In this document: positions 11,054-23,120 of the stretch, piece by piece
Layout of the letters: every line of letters starts with the position of its first letter
Position numbering within the stretch: the first letter of the stretch is position 1
NCBI GenBank assembly: GCA_028532985.1
Contig: JANCIK010000012.1
Location: forward strand, 124,001-188,000
From: Stropharia rugosoannulata
Taxonomy: Eukaryota > Basidiomycota > Agaricomycetes > Agaricales > Strophariaceae
Length of the DNA stretch: 64,000 bases
Reading direction: 5' to 3'
Translations under genes and position numbers: made by a program
The notes under the pieces: generated by a model
Told to the model about the DNA's origin: nothing
Databases searched by the model: none
The model's input: the letters and a program-made list of their open reading frames with translations, nothing else

Positions 11054-12221
11054 CAGGTCGACAGCAGCTATTCTATGCCGTTCAAGATATTTCTGAGTTG
11101 CGAAGTCAGCTCTGTGCTTCTTAACAGAAATGTAATGTACTACCGGGATGGAGGGATAGTTACACACATAGTAAAAGGATCGGAAAATAAGATACTACCC
11201 GATTCAGATTGGGAAGTGTTAGTTTTAGCTGTCGAGTTCTTGCCTTAATGTATTGGTACATACTTGTAATTTATGTGTACGAAGCCAAATCATCACTTCT
11301 AATTTTGTCTTCACATCTCGCCTTGCACATCGTGTTGTCTGCAGGATAGCATCCATCGCTGTAACATGAGACCTTAGGGGCCCCGAAGCTTGCGGTGCTC
11401 TCTTGACTTGTCGCCTACAGGCGTCGCGTTGCCAGTTATGAGATCACTGGCAGAAATCACTGATGATTCACCGCTGATCCTCGTCGAACTCACATCAGCT
11501 CATTGATCCCGACTGACCTGTCGGCTCTTCTGAGATTTTATATATAGATTGAACAGTCGTCTAATCGCTCTCTCCCCCGTATGTGACTATTCCTTACAAA
11601 CCTGGACGCAACGGTATCAGTCTCACTTAAAGTATGTATTTATATCCTAATTATTGCCTAATCAAGTCCAAGGTTTAAGAAAGTCACAACAATTACCCGC
11701 ATTGTTTGTTCAGTGATAGAAACTGCTTATGACTGCCTGGAAATGTGAAACGCTAATAATGTCTTTCTGAGATTATAAGGAACATATCTTAGACGATGAA
11801 GGAGAGTGCAGGTTGAGTGCAGGAGAGATAGACTCAGGTCTTTCCAGCAGATTCGTGCGCGTGCGAATTTTTGAAAGCGCAAATTATGGATATTATGTAA
11901 TGATTACAGAATCCATTGTTGTTTACTTACAACGTTAGGGAATGCGCCTATTCTTCGTTTCAACCATCATCACACTACCCTTTCACCTCAATACGAAGTC
12001 ACCGCTTTACTGTGCTACCCGTCGTAAATTCGTTCCAATAAAGTAATACATCGTGAAACGTGAGTTAATCTTACACACAGGTCCTTAGATCGACATTAAC
12101 AATTTGGCAGACCATTGGGAAATATACATCGTAGCAGTCATAGTACAGTTTTGGGGGTTTCACGGTAGTCCGCACGTCGACAATCGCCAGTTCATCGTCC
12201 AATAAAGCCAATCATATGATT
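11054..12221. other. Intergenic, no gene recognised
   Basis: About 1.2 kb between the 3' ends of the DUF6534 gene and the opposing DUF6699 gene. No supported gene, RNA or repeat was found. Confidence 0.45.
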
Positions 12222-13112
12222 TCAACGCTTTGCTCGCCTTAATTGCACCTTATCGATCGCCAGGATCCACACATCCTGCTCCGTCGGGCTTGGGTAAAGT
12301 CCTCCCCACCACAGTTGCGTACGGAATATTCTGCAACACGATGAAAGGCTGTAGCGCCACTCGCCCGTATATCCCTGGTCGTATCCTTGAACTTCTTGAA
12401 GACCGTCCCAGAACAGCGCACCGGTACTCATCTCATCCCGTTCAGCAGCGGCGTGGACCGCATCGTACACTCTCAGCAAGACGTCGTTGATAGTAACGAT
12501 GCCTGTATCCAAAAGAGATGGAAACACGACCACTGGCCGATCAACCCCTGGGACGCATATAGTTAACGAGCCCACAGCGGCGGGCCTCATGGCGGGCTGA
12601 TTTCGCCAATTGTCACGGAAGGCGTGTTCCTTCAGCACGTATGGCAGCGTCGCTGATGATGGCGGGCAACTGAGGTCATAGCGCAAGACTGGCAGCGACG
12701 CATGACATGCTATTATTGGATGGAGTAGGATAGGCTCGCTGGAGAGCGCCGGTAATGGCACAGGGCCAGTCACCATGACTGGTGGAGGGGAGTCGCGGGT
12801 GTTTGGAGCATCGTCGGGGGATAGTGAGTATTGCATTTCGTATGTCTGCAACGTCCAGCTTATGTCTTGGGTTAACAGAGATTCGCGATATTCTGTGTGC
12901 GGCGGTCCAGTGGCACCACTGCCTGAGGCCTGCCATACGGTGGAAGACGTTGCCGGTGTCGGTGTGGGCTGCACGGCCGCTGGGTAGATGCTGGCTCTGC
13001 GTCCTTGCTGCTGCTGATGGGCTTCTTCGCGCCATTGCGATCGTTCTACACGTCCCCGGGCATTATTACAGGCAAGCCATGTCAGGGCGCACGCAGCTAC
13101 ACACCTAGCCAT
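12222..13112 (-). CDS. DUF6699 domain protein
   Basis: A 296-residue single frame starting at ATG 13112. Residues about 125-280 match the DUF6699 pattern seen across Agaricomycetes: ILLHPIIACHASLPVLRYDL, SATLPYVLKEHAFRD, PAVVGSLTICVPG-like core (here AAVGSLTICVPGVDRP), then GIVTINDVLLRVYDAVH, and a closing block ending DVWILAIDKVQLRR. The first 120 residues are low-complexity (Gln, Ser, Pro and Thr rich) and probably disordered. The family has no known function. No membrane segment is evident. The extreme N-terminus (MARCVAACALTWLAC) looks slightly hydrophobic but I would not call it a signal peptide with confidence. An upstream exon cannot be excluded. Confidence 0.72.
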   Translation of the reverse strand: MARCVAACALTWLACNNARGRVERSQWREEAHQQQQGRRASIYPAAVQPTPTPATSSTVWQASGSGATGPPHTEYRESLLTQDISWTLQTYEMQYSLSPDDAPNTRDSPPPVMVTGPVPLPALSSEPILLHPIIACHASLPVLRYDLSCPPSSATLPYVLKEHAFRDNWRNQPAMRPAAVGSLTICVPGVDRPVVVFPSLLDTGIVTINDVLLRVYDAVHAAAERDEMSTGALFWDGLQEVQGYDQGYTGEWRYSLSSCCRIFRTQLWWGGLYPSPTEQDVWILAIDKVQLRRAKR

Positions 13113-16100
13113 GGATTGAGACCGCTGGACATCGCAAACCCTGAAGAGTTATGTAGCGAGTGGGGGGGAGTGACAACGGCAGGCGGTATATGATGGTAGT
13201 GGGCAGAGAGTAAGTGGGGGGGAGCGAAAGTATTATGGGCAGGACTACAGGGTATGCATCCTATCCTCTTTACCCTCACGTGCTAATGTCAAATGTATTT
13301 TTAGGGATGTTACAGTGAGCTGCCATGGAACGGTTCAATTTCCTTTGGCACGCCTAATCCTGTAGCTGTCCAAATATGTGACATGCCGGTTGAAGTTCAC
13401 TGGCTTGCTCTGAACGGCATCGACATTGTATGCTGTGCATGTGTCATTGTGACTCGAAATGCGTCTGTGCATGACCATGTCTGCCTTTACCCGGTGTGGT
13501 TCGCATGTACGTTAGTCGAAGTGAACCGAACCTAATTCCAGCTGTTGGCAGCTAAGCAGCAAGGACAAAAATCCCCCATCGAAGATTAAGCAATAATATT
13601 ATGAAGAACGGCATGACATAACAGTTACGGCCACGGATCTGCTTGACCGCCTTATACACCGAAGTTCACATTCAATATTGGGAACTGCCTGGGGGTGAAG
13701 GTAGCTAAATATTCCCGATGCAGTCTCTCGCATTTGTGGGTTATGGGAAGTACAATCGCAATCGCAATGAGCTTAGGGTAAAGACGATTCTAATCTGCGT
13801 GCAATGAAAATCTTTGCTTCCTCGGCGTATTTAGAGGTACTCCCGTTGCAGTCCGAGGTATCTGGGGGTTATGGGATTACGGTCTTAATGTACTCAATTA
13901 TTGAAGCACTCCTTTCAGGTCATTTTCTCTATACAGTTCGACTATCGTCTGCCTTGACACCACCGGTATCCTGAAGCGATTTTTCTATGAGCGTAAGGAT
14001 GGGTAATAATTCCCGTGGGTAAGACCCCCCGAACCGTTATAAGATTGTAGTACCCTTCGACAGCTGAACCGTTTTAAGAAAAACTCTCACTGTTCAGATT
14101 TGCATTGCATTCCAGGTGGTACGTTAAGTATGCTGTCCATGGGGGGAAACGCGAACATGGGATATGTTCACTTGTCGGAATGAACGGTGCGAATTCTGGG
14201 GTTTGGGCAGACTGTGGGCTGTAGTATGTATGTTCTCCGCTAGCTCGGATTGTCTCTCACTAGAAGTGAAGCCGACAGATTGTTGCCAATGTATAGAGAT
14301 TTGACTTATCAGTCCGATGCTGACTTACGTGAGTATCGTTATTGAGGACTCCACACCTTTAGTTATTTTCTCAAGCATCATTGCAACTATGTGCAGAGCG
14401 AATATCGGTTTAAGTATTGTTAATATTTGAATAAATCAGTCCTCATATGAATTATAGCTTACACAGTTTCACTAGGAGGCGTTAGCAAGGCAATAAACAT
14501 ACAGTCACGTAAGTCGCCAGTCCCCGAGCTAACTAAGAAGTGAGCCAGAAGTGATCATGGCAGAATATGAATCCAGATCATTGTCCGGATGTTACGATAG
14601 CCAGGACTCCAAAAGGACTCATACATCTGAATCTGTTATATTTCCTGAGCAGATAAAAGCTAATTTTTCAGTGGTTATTGTAACCCTCAGGCCTCAGATC
14701 AACACAAATTGAATGCCCCAGTCTATGTCAGTTCGATCAACAAAAGAAACCTTGCTAAAGTGTTGAATGCCGTAAGATGACGGCATCGGCGGAGTAATAA
14801 TCTCGGTTGTATCCGTTCAAACTGGTGTAGCCACAATTTCACAAACTACAAATATCTACAAGCTTTGTACGGCTGTGATCATGGCAGAATATGAATCCAG
14901 ATAACTAACCAGGACTCCAAAAGGACTCATACATCTGAGTCTGTTACACTCCCTGAGCAGATGAAAACCAATTTTCAGTGGTTATTGTAACCCTCAGGCC
15001 AACACAAATTGAACGGCCCCGTCTATTTCACTGTCAGTTCGACCTTGGTTCGACCAATAACTTATGATGGTCACAAAAACGAAGGTGAATGCCGTAAGAT
15101 GCCGGCATCGGCGGAGTAATAATCTCGGTTGTATCCGTTCAAACTGGTTTAGCCACAAACCAAATATCTACAAGCTCGCCGTAATACCTAGTACGGCTGC
15201 ACACCATCACTGCACCACCTACAGCAAACCCAGCACATATTCAAAAATTGACAACTAGATCTACACCTAAGACTATAGTCTCACAAATCCTATTTGTGTT
15301 GCTCAATTCTGGTGCCGACCTATAGGCTTATTGGTCGGACCACGCGGTTATTTTGGTCAAGGGGTTTCAGCGGTTTCTCCACCATTTCTTTGCCAGCATC
15401 AATGAATAATACGGTATCATTATACTTCATTGTCGAAACCGGTATTGAAAGATAATGTCAGGCTAGCTAGAGTCTCGACATGTACAACGTCTGAGCATCA
15501 AGAAAACAAGAGAGGAGAATAAGGCTACGTCCAACCCCCTTGGCAAGGAAACGCACTTGCCACTTGGCTTGCCAAGATGGACAAAAGCTAAACGTTAAAA
15601 GGCTCACAAGTCTTGAAGCTTGAAGTCAGAGTTAAACTAATGCTAGGCTGCTCGCTAGACCTCTATAAATCTAATACAGTTCGCCTAGATACCTCAAAAT
15701 GTTACCTTGCGGTGCAAAACAACTTAATTTTCGGCAAAATTCCCCTCGAAATGCGATTACTGAACAACTTGAACTATCCTGATTCAGGAATCAGCGCACT
15801 CCATTCAAACTCCATTACGAATTGGCTCCCAGCCAGACATAACTCTAATTGAACCGTCTTATCTGTCCTTCCCCTTCGCTTCCCCTAAGCCTTGCCTAAG
15901 CCTGTCCGGCGACCGCATATTAAATTTCTAGTGTTCAGGAGGCTGATAAAAGTACATTTCAAGTAGCATCTCGATTCATCTGCTAGTTCTGCCAATCGAC
16001 GATACGGACTTGAACTTTGCTCGTGAAGTTTATCGAGGTCCCATTGGCCGACACGACTAAAAAAGCGCGTCACTTGCCTTCTCTTGCCTTATCGCCATGT

Positions 16101-16322
16101 GAAACCCATGTCAAGATAGTTCCTAGATAAACGGCATATGTTGCAATGCTCCAGAGTGATATCCGCTTTTGCTCAGGGACGCTATCGCTCTGGGAAACTC
16201 CGTTGGATACACACATAAAAATATGTGCTTTCGCCGAATCTTGTCCTACTCCCATCCCCCCTGGACGACTTCTTGCTGACCCCTGTGGTCTTCTTTCGCT
16301 AAAGAAGTGCATACGTTTCATC
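13113..16322. other. Gene-poor region with tandem duplication
   Basis: About 3.2 kb with no convincing gene. It contains the tandem duplication at 14551-15200. Frames such as 15613-15852 show no domain or splice context. Confidence 0.5.
14551..15200. repeat. Direct tandem duplication of a 325-bp unit
   Basis: Unit 1 (14551-14874) and unit 2 (14875-15200) both begin GTGATCATGGCAGAATATGA and both end near TACGGCTG. Shared blocks in the same order include CCAGGACTCCAAAAGGACTC, CAGTGGTTATTGTAACCCTC, CATCGGCGGAGTAATAATCT and GTATCCGTTCAAACTGGT. The copies differ by substitutions and small indels. Each unit holds a short palindrome, GCCGTAAGATGACGGC in unit 1 and a weakened form in unit 2. No coding capacity is seen. 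Confidence 0.85.
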
Positions 16323-19223
16323 ATGGGCGTTGTACAGAAGATCGACGATGCTGTGCGTCATTTTCTTCGGTTAGAGATAGAAATATGTTGACCGGCGCTT
16401 TGACTTTGCGGATTAGGTTGCTCGTACATTCTTGGGGAAGTGGTTTCTGCTGGAGGGGTCTGGTGCGAAGAGGGAGCGCCAGGGAGCACGCTTCGTGGTG
16501 CGCATACAATGATCGTCCTAACTCTCGTATGAAGTTGACATGGTGTCCTGCGATAGACTGAGCTCCGCGCTGGTCTGACGACCTGGGTATGCCCATTCTC
16601 CTTCTCTAATAGTCAGAGAAGAGACTGACGAACTTTATCCCTCGTAGGCCGCTATGGCTTACATCGTATGCCTACTCCAGCTTACTCTCCACAAACCACC
16701 CTCATCTCAGTACCTCTCTTCCAGATTTCCGTTAACGCCTCCATCCTTTCTGACTCGGGCGGCACCTGCGTCTGCCCGACCAACGACTTATGCAATAACG
16801 ACCCCGTGTACTTAACCTGCCTCGCAGAGGTGCGCCAAGACTTTATCACAGCGACCGCTGCCATCGCCGCGCTCTCGTCATTCCTGATGGGCGTACTTGC
16901 GAACATCCCCGTCGGCCTTGCACCCGGCCTCGGGCTCAATGCTTATGTGCGTGCTTCATCCATGTGCAGCCCCTCGTTGGTTAGGGGACTTGAGGCTAAT
17001 ATAACCCCTGCAGCTCGCATACTCCGTTGTCGGCTTCCACGGGAGCGGAAGGGTGACCTACCAGCAGGCGCTCGGCGCCGTCTTCCTCGAGGGGTAAGTA
17101 CATATGCCCCACATTCTCCTTATCACAGCTGCGGCCCACGAGTGCCCAATTATACAGGCACATTCGGTTCCCTTTATACTAGTATCATGGTACCACTCAC
17201 AGGCGCTGATTTTGATTATTTTGATATTGCGCAGATGGCTCTTCCTTATCTTGTCTATTCTTGGGCTCCGGCAGTGGCTGGTGCGCATCATGCCCCAGTC
17301 GCTTGTGCTGTCTGTCGGTGCGGGAATTGGGTTGTTCATCGCGTATGTCAGCGTTTTATTTCTGTTCTCTCTAAATGTGCACTGACATGGCTTTGTCTGC
17401 CACGCGGTCAGCTTTGTCGGGCTGTCAACAAGTGGACTGAACATTATTGGCGGTGACACGGTTAATCTGGTTGGATTGGGTGGCTGTCTGGAAGAGAGTG
17501 CGTAGTCTGACTGACTGACCTGAGCGTATCTGACGAACAGCTCGTCATTCGCAGACTGGACACCTGGCCTAGACGGATACTGTGCGCGCGGCGTTCTGCG
17601 CAGCCCGACGATGTGGCTGGGCATCTTCACCGGAGGGTGCGTCTCCATTCCTCGCCTAACCAGGCTGATCAAGGTGTACTGACTGACGGGTAATCGATGC
17701 AGCATTATCACCGTTTTGCTGATGATGTACCGCGTGCGGGGTGCAATTCTCTTTGGTATTCTGCTCACCTCGATCATCTCGTGGCCGCGCAACACGCCCG
17801 TGACCTACTTCCCGCACACCTCCGACGGCGATGCGCTGTTCGACTACTTCAAGAAGGTCGTGTGGTTCCATCCCCTGGAGAAAATCGGCAATGTGATTGA
17901 CGTGAGTTGCGAACTGGGATATGGGCCGCTGCGAGTTCGGGACTGACCTGTTGTCTCATTTTAGCATGACTATGCGTATGTGACACTAGCAGATAACTTT
18001 GAATAGTAGATTCTAAGCGAAAGTGATAGTAATGGACGCATTTGGTATGCCTTGATTACCTTCCTATACGTCGATATCCTCGGTGAGTGGATATTCCTCT
18101 TTTGATGTCTTGCTATATGACTTACCATGCTCTCAACAACAGACACTACTGGGTGAATAGCTGTTTGGACACTGCTGGTGAACGTAATTGACAGATTCAT
18201 GCAGTACACTGTATTCTATGGCGAAATTTGCGGGCCTGCGCGACCCTGTGACGTTCGACTTTGAGGGCTCGAGCATCGCCTACTGCGTTGATGCCTTCTC
18301 AATCAGCATGGGCGCACTCATGGGCGTCAGCCCCGTCACCGCCTTCATCGAGAGCGCGACGGGTATCAGCGGTGCGTGTCACTTAATTTGCCATTTGAAA
18401 GCGTAACTCATGAATAAGTGGTATTTGATACGTACCTACAACAGAGGGCGGCAAGACTGGTCTCACCGCGGTCACTATCGGGCTTATGTTCTTCATCAGT
18501 GTGTTCTTCTCGCCCATCTTTGCGTCCATCCCGTCCTGGGCCACGGGCGGCGCTCTGGTCATCGCGGGGTCGATGATGATCCGCAAGTACGTATTTCACA
18601 TTTCATTTCTTGTTGACTTTATGTGAGATAAGTGCTCATGCCACGCTCCTCTCCACAGTGTTGCCGATGTGAACTGGAAGTACGTCGGAGACGCCGTCCC
18701 AGCGTTCCTGACGCTCATCATCATCCCGCTGACCTACAAGTAGGCCGTTCGACTGCCCTTTTCGTACCTTTCACTGATTGGATGTATTAGTATCGCGTAC
18801 GGTGTCATTGCGGGTGTTACTTCCTACATCGCCATCAACGGCATCCCTCTCCTGATCAGCAAGCTCACGGGTGGCAGGATTATGCCCCACGAGTATGAGC
18901 TCGCAGAGCCGTGGGTTATCCCCCCAGGCGGAATCACGCCGCCATGGCTGTACGTCTCCTTCCTTTCGCTTGCTTCCTATTCTGTTGTGCTCTGTTCGTG
19001 CTCTTGGTCTCGGGGCGTTTTATTCCACGCGCGGCCTGTGGTTCCCGTCGTGTTATTTGGTGGCTAGTTACTGACCGAGCCATTGCTATACAGGAAGAAG
19101 GCAATTGAATTCAACAACAAGCGCAGAGGCATCGCGGAACCGAAGGATGCTACAGTTGGGGTGGAAGACCACTCGTCCGGAAGCAGCATTCAGGAGAAAG
19201 AGAGCACACAGTCGCCGAAGTGA
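16323..19223 (+). CDS. azgA: AzgA-type purine (adenine/guanine/hypoxanthine) transporter
   Basis: A gene of about 14 short exons for an NCS2-family purine permease, which imports adenine, guanine and hypoxanthine with protons across the plasma membrane. Exon 1 gives [10 protein letters not shown]. Next exons give [28 protein letters not shown] and AAMAYI. Then come [148 protein letters not shown] and [20 protein letters not shown]. The C-terminal exon ends KESTQSPK and TGA at 19221-19223. The conserved signature blocks of AzgA ([21 protein letters not shown]) are all intact. The first two exon boundaries are the least certain. Confidence 0.9.
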
Positions 19224-20104
19224 ATGGCTGTATGATGAATTGGCGCTGGGCTATTATAAGTATCTTAGAATAGAGCAATCAGATTGATTAATAATTACGA
19301 CAGTATTCAAAAGAAACGAAATTTACGAATATATGCACTGACAGTTGATGTTTGAACGTTTGAACTTTGATGACGAACCATTAACTGATGAGCTTATATA
19401 GCTAGACTTACACTCACAGCACTGGCCAACTACCTCATACATACTCGAGATACGAGTCGGATACGAGCGCAACGCACTGGTTCGCAAAGTTTTCACGGCG
19501 AGCTCGCTAACAACGATAACGGCGTAGTTTATTTTTATTGTGTCTATTCTTAAATATCTATAAATAGACGACGCAGTTGGAATGCAGCCTAGGAAAAATG
19601 TTTGTTGAAATACAACGGCAGGAACAGTGTGGCACTCGCTATTCCCGCCAGAAGCGGTCGTATTTCGTAGAGCAAGAATTCTAGCTCCTGGTTAGCCGTA
19701 CTTAGCCCAGAATTGTGCCCTGCATGACCACTTCATGGCCTATCCACCACTGCCCACGAGCTTCGCAACAGCCGCACATCAAGTATTCCAACTTCCGACG
19801 ATCATCATCCCAGAGTCGATTCTGCCAAAAAAAAAGTGTTGAAAGTGCTCGCTGGCATGACAGAAATACGAGACTACTCACATACACTTATAAGGAGCAT
19901 CGGTGAGAACAGACTGCCCATAGAGGGGCAAAAAACGCAGAGAAAGCAAGACATGACCGTTGCCAATCTATTTTCGAAGCGCCGTGAGACGCTGTCAGAT
20001 ATTTATAGCAGGCTGTTATAAACACGCTGGCAGCTGCGGTCCCATCGAACCATCTTCTTTCCTCTCACCCTTTTCTCCCCCACCAGGGCCTACTTTTTTC
20101 TGCC
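19224..20104. other. Intergenic / promoter of glycoprotein gene 1
   Basis: No gene recognised. The last 60 bases before ATG 20105 are CT-rich (TTCCTCTCACCCTTTTCTCC), typical of a highly expressed fungal 5' leader. A TATTTATAG box lies about 100 bases upstream of the ATG. Confidence 0.4.
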
Positions 20105-21531
20105 ATGCCATCCACGAAAACTCTGCTGGTCGCCCTTGCCGCGGCCGTCCACTCGTTTACCTTTGCGCTCGCCGAAAGCGCCCCCGACCCGCTCATCACG
20201 CAGGCACCCACCCCGACCATCCAGCACGACAAGCGCCAGGGCGTCGCCGGGGGACCGGGCACGCCCATCCTCTCTACCCTCCACTTCGCGTTCACGGACC
20301 TCCCAGAGCAGGTGTACCCATTCCCCGTTCTGCGTGGGCCCCAGTTCGGTTTCAACATTTGTAATTCGACCACCCTTGGCCCGAACTCGAACTGTCAGAC
20401 GCTCATCTTCAATGGACCCGTACGTCATCCTTTTCCATTTTCCCTACGCATACAAAGACCATGAGCTAATTTGAATTTCTTACCTTTCATAATATTTAGG
20501 ATGATTTCTGCCTGTGGGGTTCGCCCGAGGCTGACGGCTCGATTGGTGACGACGAGGCGAAGGTCGTCGCCTACTGCACGAAGCCAACCCATGGTACCCG
20601 TGTTATTCCTCCCGGTGCCATTACTGGTCTTCAGGTATGCCTTCAAAAAAGCTTGAAAAGATTAATGCTGATATCTGCGCCTTAAAAGTGGATGAAAACT
20701 TCCGCATATATCCAGGTTTCCGGTTTTATTAACAACAGTGCCATTGGCCTTGACCCTTCTGACAGCGGAGGAGAGCTCGACCCCCACGGTGCTGATCTGC
20801 AAGGCAACCCTCTCGGTGGAGTTGTCTTCTCGAACGGCACTGCTGACTCGGACGGCGTAACGCTGACGCAAGTCTTCAACTGGAACACCTTTGTCGGATC
20901 TGGCATCTTCTGTTTCAAGGCATGCTTCAACTCGATCACCAGCCCCGACTACTGCGAAAATCGTTACGATCTCGTTGGGTGCGACTACAACATGCCCAGC
21001 GCTGTGCAGAACGGCACGTTCGAGAGCTGCGAAGGTGATCTCCAAGATATCGTTGGTACCTACACCACCAACGGACAGAGTGAGCACTCTTCTTTTGTCT
21101 TCTTGACCAAGTGTTTTCAGTTGCATATATCTGCTATGGAGTAAAAACTCACCTCACTTTCTCTCGTGTTCGGCACATATACGAATTCATGCTGACGTTA
21201 ACCTTCCTTTCCAGCACTCACATGGGATATGCCCGCAACGCTGAGCACTCCTCCACCTTACACCCCCGTCATCCCCTCGTCGTCGAACTGCCAGACCTTC
21301 CAGTCGTCTGACCTCTTCCTCGCAGCTGCTACTAGCTCGTCATCGCCGGCTTCCGTCACCGGCGCATCGGGCTCGGGTGCTTCGCCCAGCGGCACCGGTG
21401 CAACCAACCAGGCTTCGTCCAAGTCTGGCAGCGGCACCGCCGCACCATCGCAGACCGCCGGTGCCGCCAATGTCCGCGCGCCTGTATCTGCGCTCCTCCT
21501 TGCTGGCGCGGTCGTCGCGTTCTTCCTTTAA
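20105..21531 (+). CDS. Secreted GPI-type glycoprotein 1 (macrophage-activating-glycoprotein-like)
   Basis: Secreted cell-surface glycoprotein of a basidiomycete family often annotated as macrophage activating glycoprotein. An N-terminal signal peptide (MPSTKTLLVALAAAVHSFTF ALAES) is followed by a basic KR site. The body has PILSTLHFAFTDLPEQVYPF, VLRGPQFGFNICNSTTLGPN, DDFCLWGSPEADGSIGD, SGGELDPHGADLQGNPLGGV and SPDYCENRYDLVGCDYNMPS, with many paired cysteines and Asn-X-Ser/Thr sites. The C-terminus is Ser/Thr/Gly-rich and ends in a hydrophobic segment (VSALLLAGAVVAFFL), as expected for GPI anchoring. Four exons. An intron at 20420-20499 interrupts NGP/DDFC and is missing in the neighbouring paralogue. 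The biochemical role is not known. Confidence 0.85.
20420..20499 (+). other. Paralogue-specific intron in glycoprotein gene 1
   Basis: Starts GTACGT and ends ATTTAG. It splits the coding sequence exactly where copy 2 reads straight through (FNGPDDFCLWGSP), so the two tandem genes differ by one intron. Confidence 0.85.
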
Positions 21532-23120
21532 TTTTATACCTAAAATTGGGCACTACGCCGACTGACGTTAGTACTGGAGGACCAGATGCCCTGAACGCTT
21601 TCATGAACGACTGGATGGGTGGGATAAGTAATGACGCACGCGTAATTTGGGTGATATGCTAGTATTTCATCTGTCTTTATTATTCTTCCTTCGCTATTGA
21701 CTTTCATTTTCGTTGCTGGGTGACCTCGGCGTCGTCCTGCATGGATTTATATGCATCTAATACCTACATACCTCGTTTGACAATGGACATTGACATTCTT
21801 TTGCGCTTCTGTTTGTGTCTGAGAGATACTGTGAGTGTGTGCGATTCTTCTGTGTGACGTGGTTGGTGGTAGACCGGCTGAAGTGACAGCGGAGCGACAA
21901 AGGTAAGTGGTTGAGCTTTCGTGAGGGGGCGTGCACTCACTTGTTTAATAGGTTACCTGAATGGAACGATTTTTGTTCATACCTTGTCCGCAAGACTCCA
22001 CGTCGACGGTCGGTCGTTGTCCCGGTATGGTGTAGTAACATGAGGATATTTCGCGAAAATCTTTACACTAGCGTATCGCTGACTATAAATACATTTTTAG
22101 CCGATGGCTAACAGGAACGAAATATGTATTGATGCAACCAGTCAAGTCGCCACCGTTATGATATGATTGAAGATTTCTTTGATGTCCAGCATAAAGTCCG
22201 TGGAATGAAGAGCAGCTTGAAAGGAACATGAACACCGGGCGGTGACGGCCAGCGGGGATGTTCTGTCGACAAAGTCTCACCGCCATACGCGAGGGAACAC
22301 CCGCGTCGCTAGGTCACTAGGGGCTTCGATGCGTATCGATTGGCTCTCATGCCACCGCGCCTGCGCAATAGGAGGTCATACACGTCTAGATCTTCGGCGC
22401 AGTACGCTGTGCACAGGATACGACGCTAGAAGTTGGCAGGACGTTCTCGCGAGAAGCATATACGCTAGTCGTTTACGTGGGGCGTCGGTCGGCTCGGTGG
22501 ATATGTCCTGGATGCTTGTCATTGGCAAGTGTGGGAAGCCCCCCTCCCCAACCCGACAACAAGGACGCACGGACGCAGACCAGCAGGTATGAAGGGGCCA
22601 TTTTGGGTTCGCACATTTCATATTGATTTGCAGTGTCGGCTACGTAGCACACGTACGGCTGCTGATGGCGGGCGGCCATCTCTGCCCGCGCGATGGACAC
22701 AGACATCGCTCTTTGTAGTGTACAGGCTCACTGTCGCCGGTACACAGCTTGCACGGACGGGATTCTGACTTATTCTTTGTGGAGAATGGAGGCATAGGGA
22801 CGCATTGGCCGGACGGGTGGGGCCGCGACGGGCTTGGCTTGGGCGTGGCGCACGGTGCGAGCTAAAAATAGACCGCAGACAACATGGGCTGATGCAGTGG
22901 CTGGCTGATGTTGTCTGTTTGTTGTAATCCCTGTCCACCCGCCGCTCATATAAATTCCGCACCTCAATCTTGAAAACACAAATCCCCTTTTTTCGCTAAT
23001 TCTCATCCCCTCCCAACGGGCCCTTCCCGCTCTCTCCATCTGTGGGCTCGCCTCGACCGCTTCTTCGGAGTTTTACCACCAACTTACCACCACCTACGCT
23101 AATTACTAGCTCTTGCTGAC
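21532..23120. other. Intergenic / promoter of glycoprotein gene 2
   Basis: No gene recognised. A TATA-like box CATATAAA lies at 22947-22954, about 170 bases before ATG 23121, followed by a C/T-rich leader (CCCCTCCCAACGGGCCC). Confidence 0.45.
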
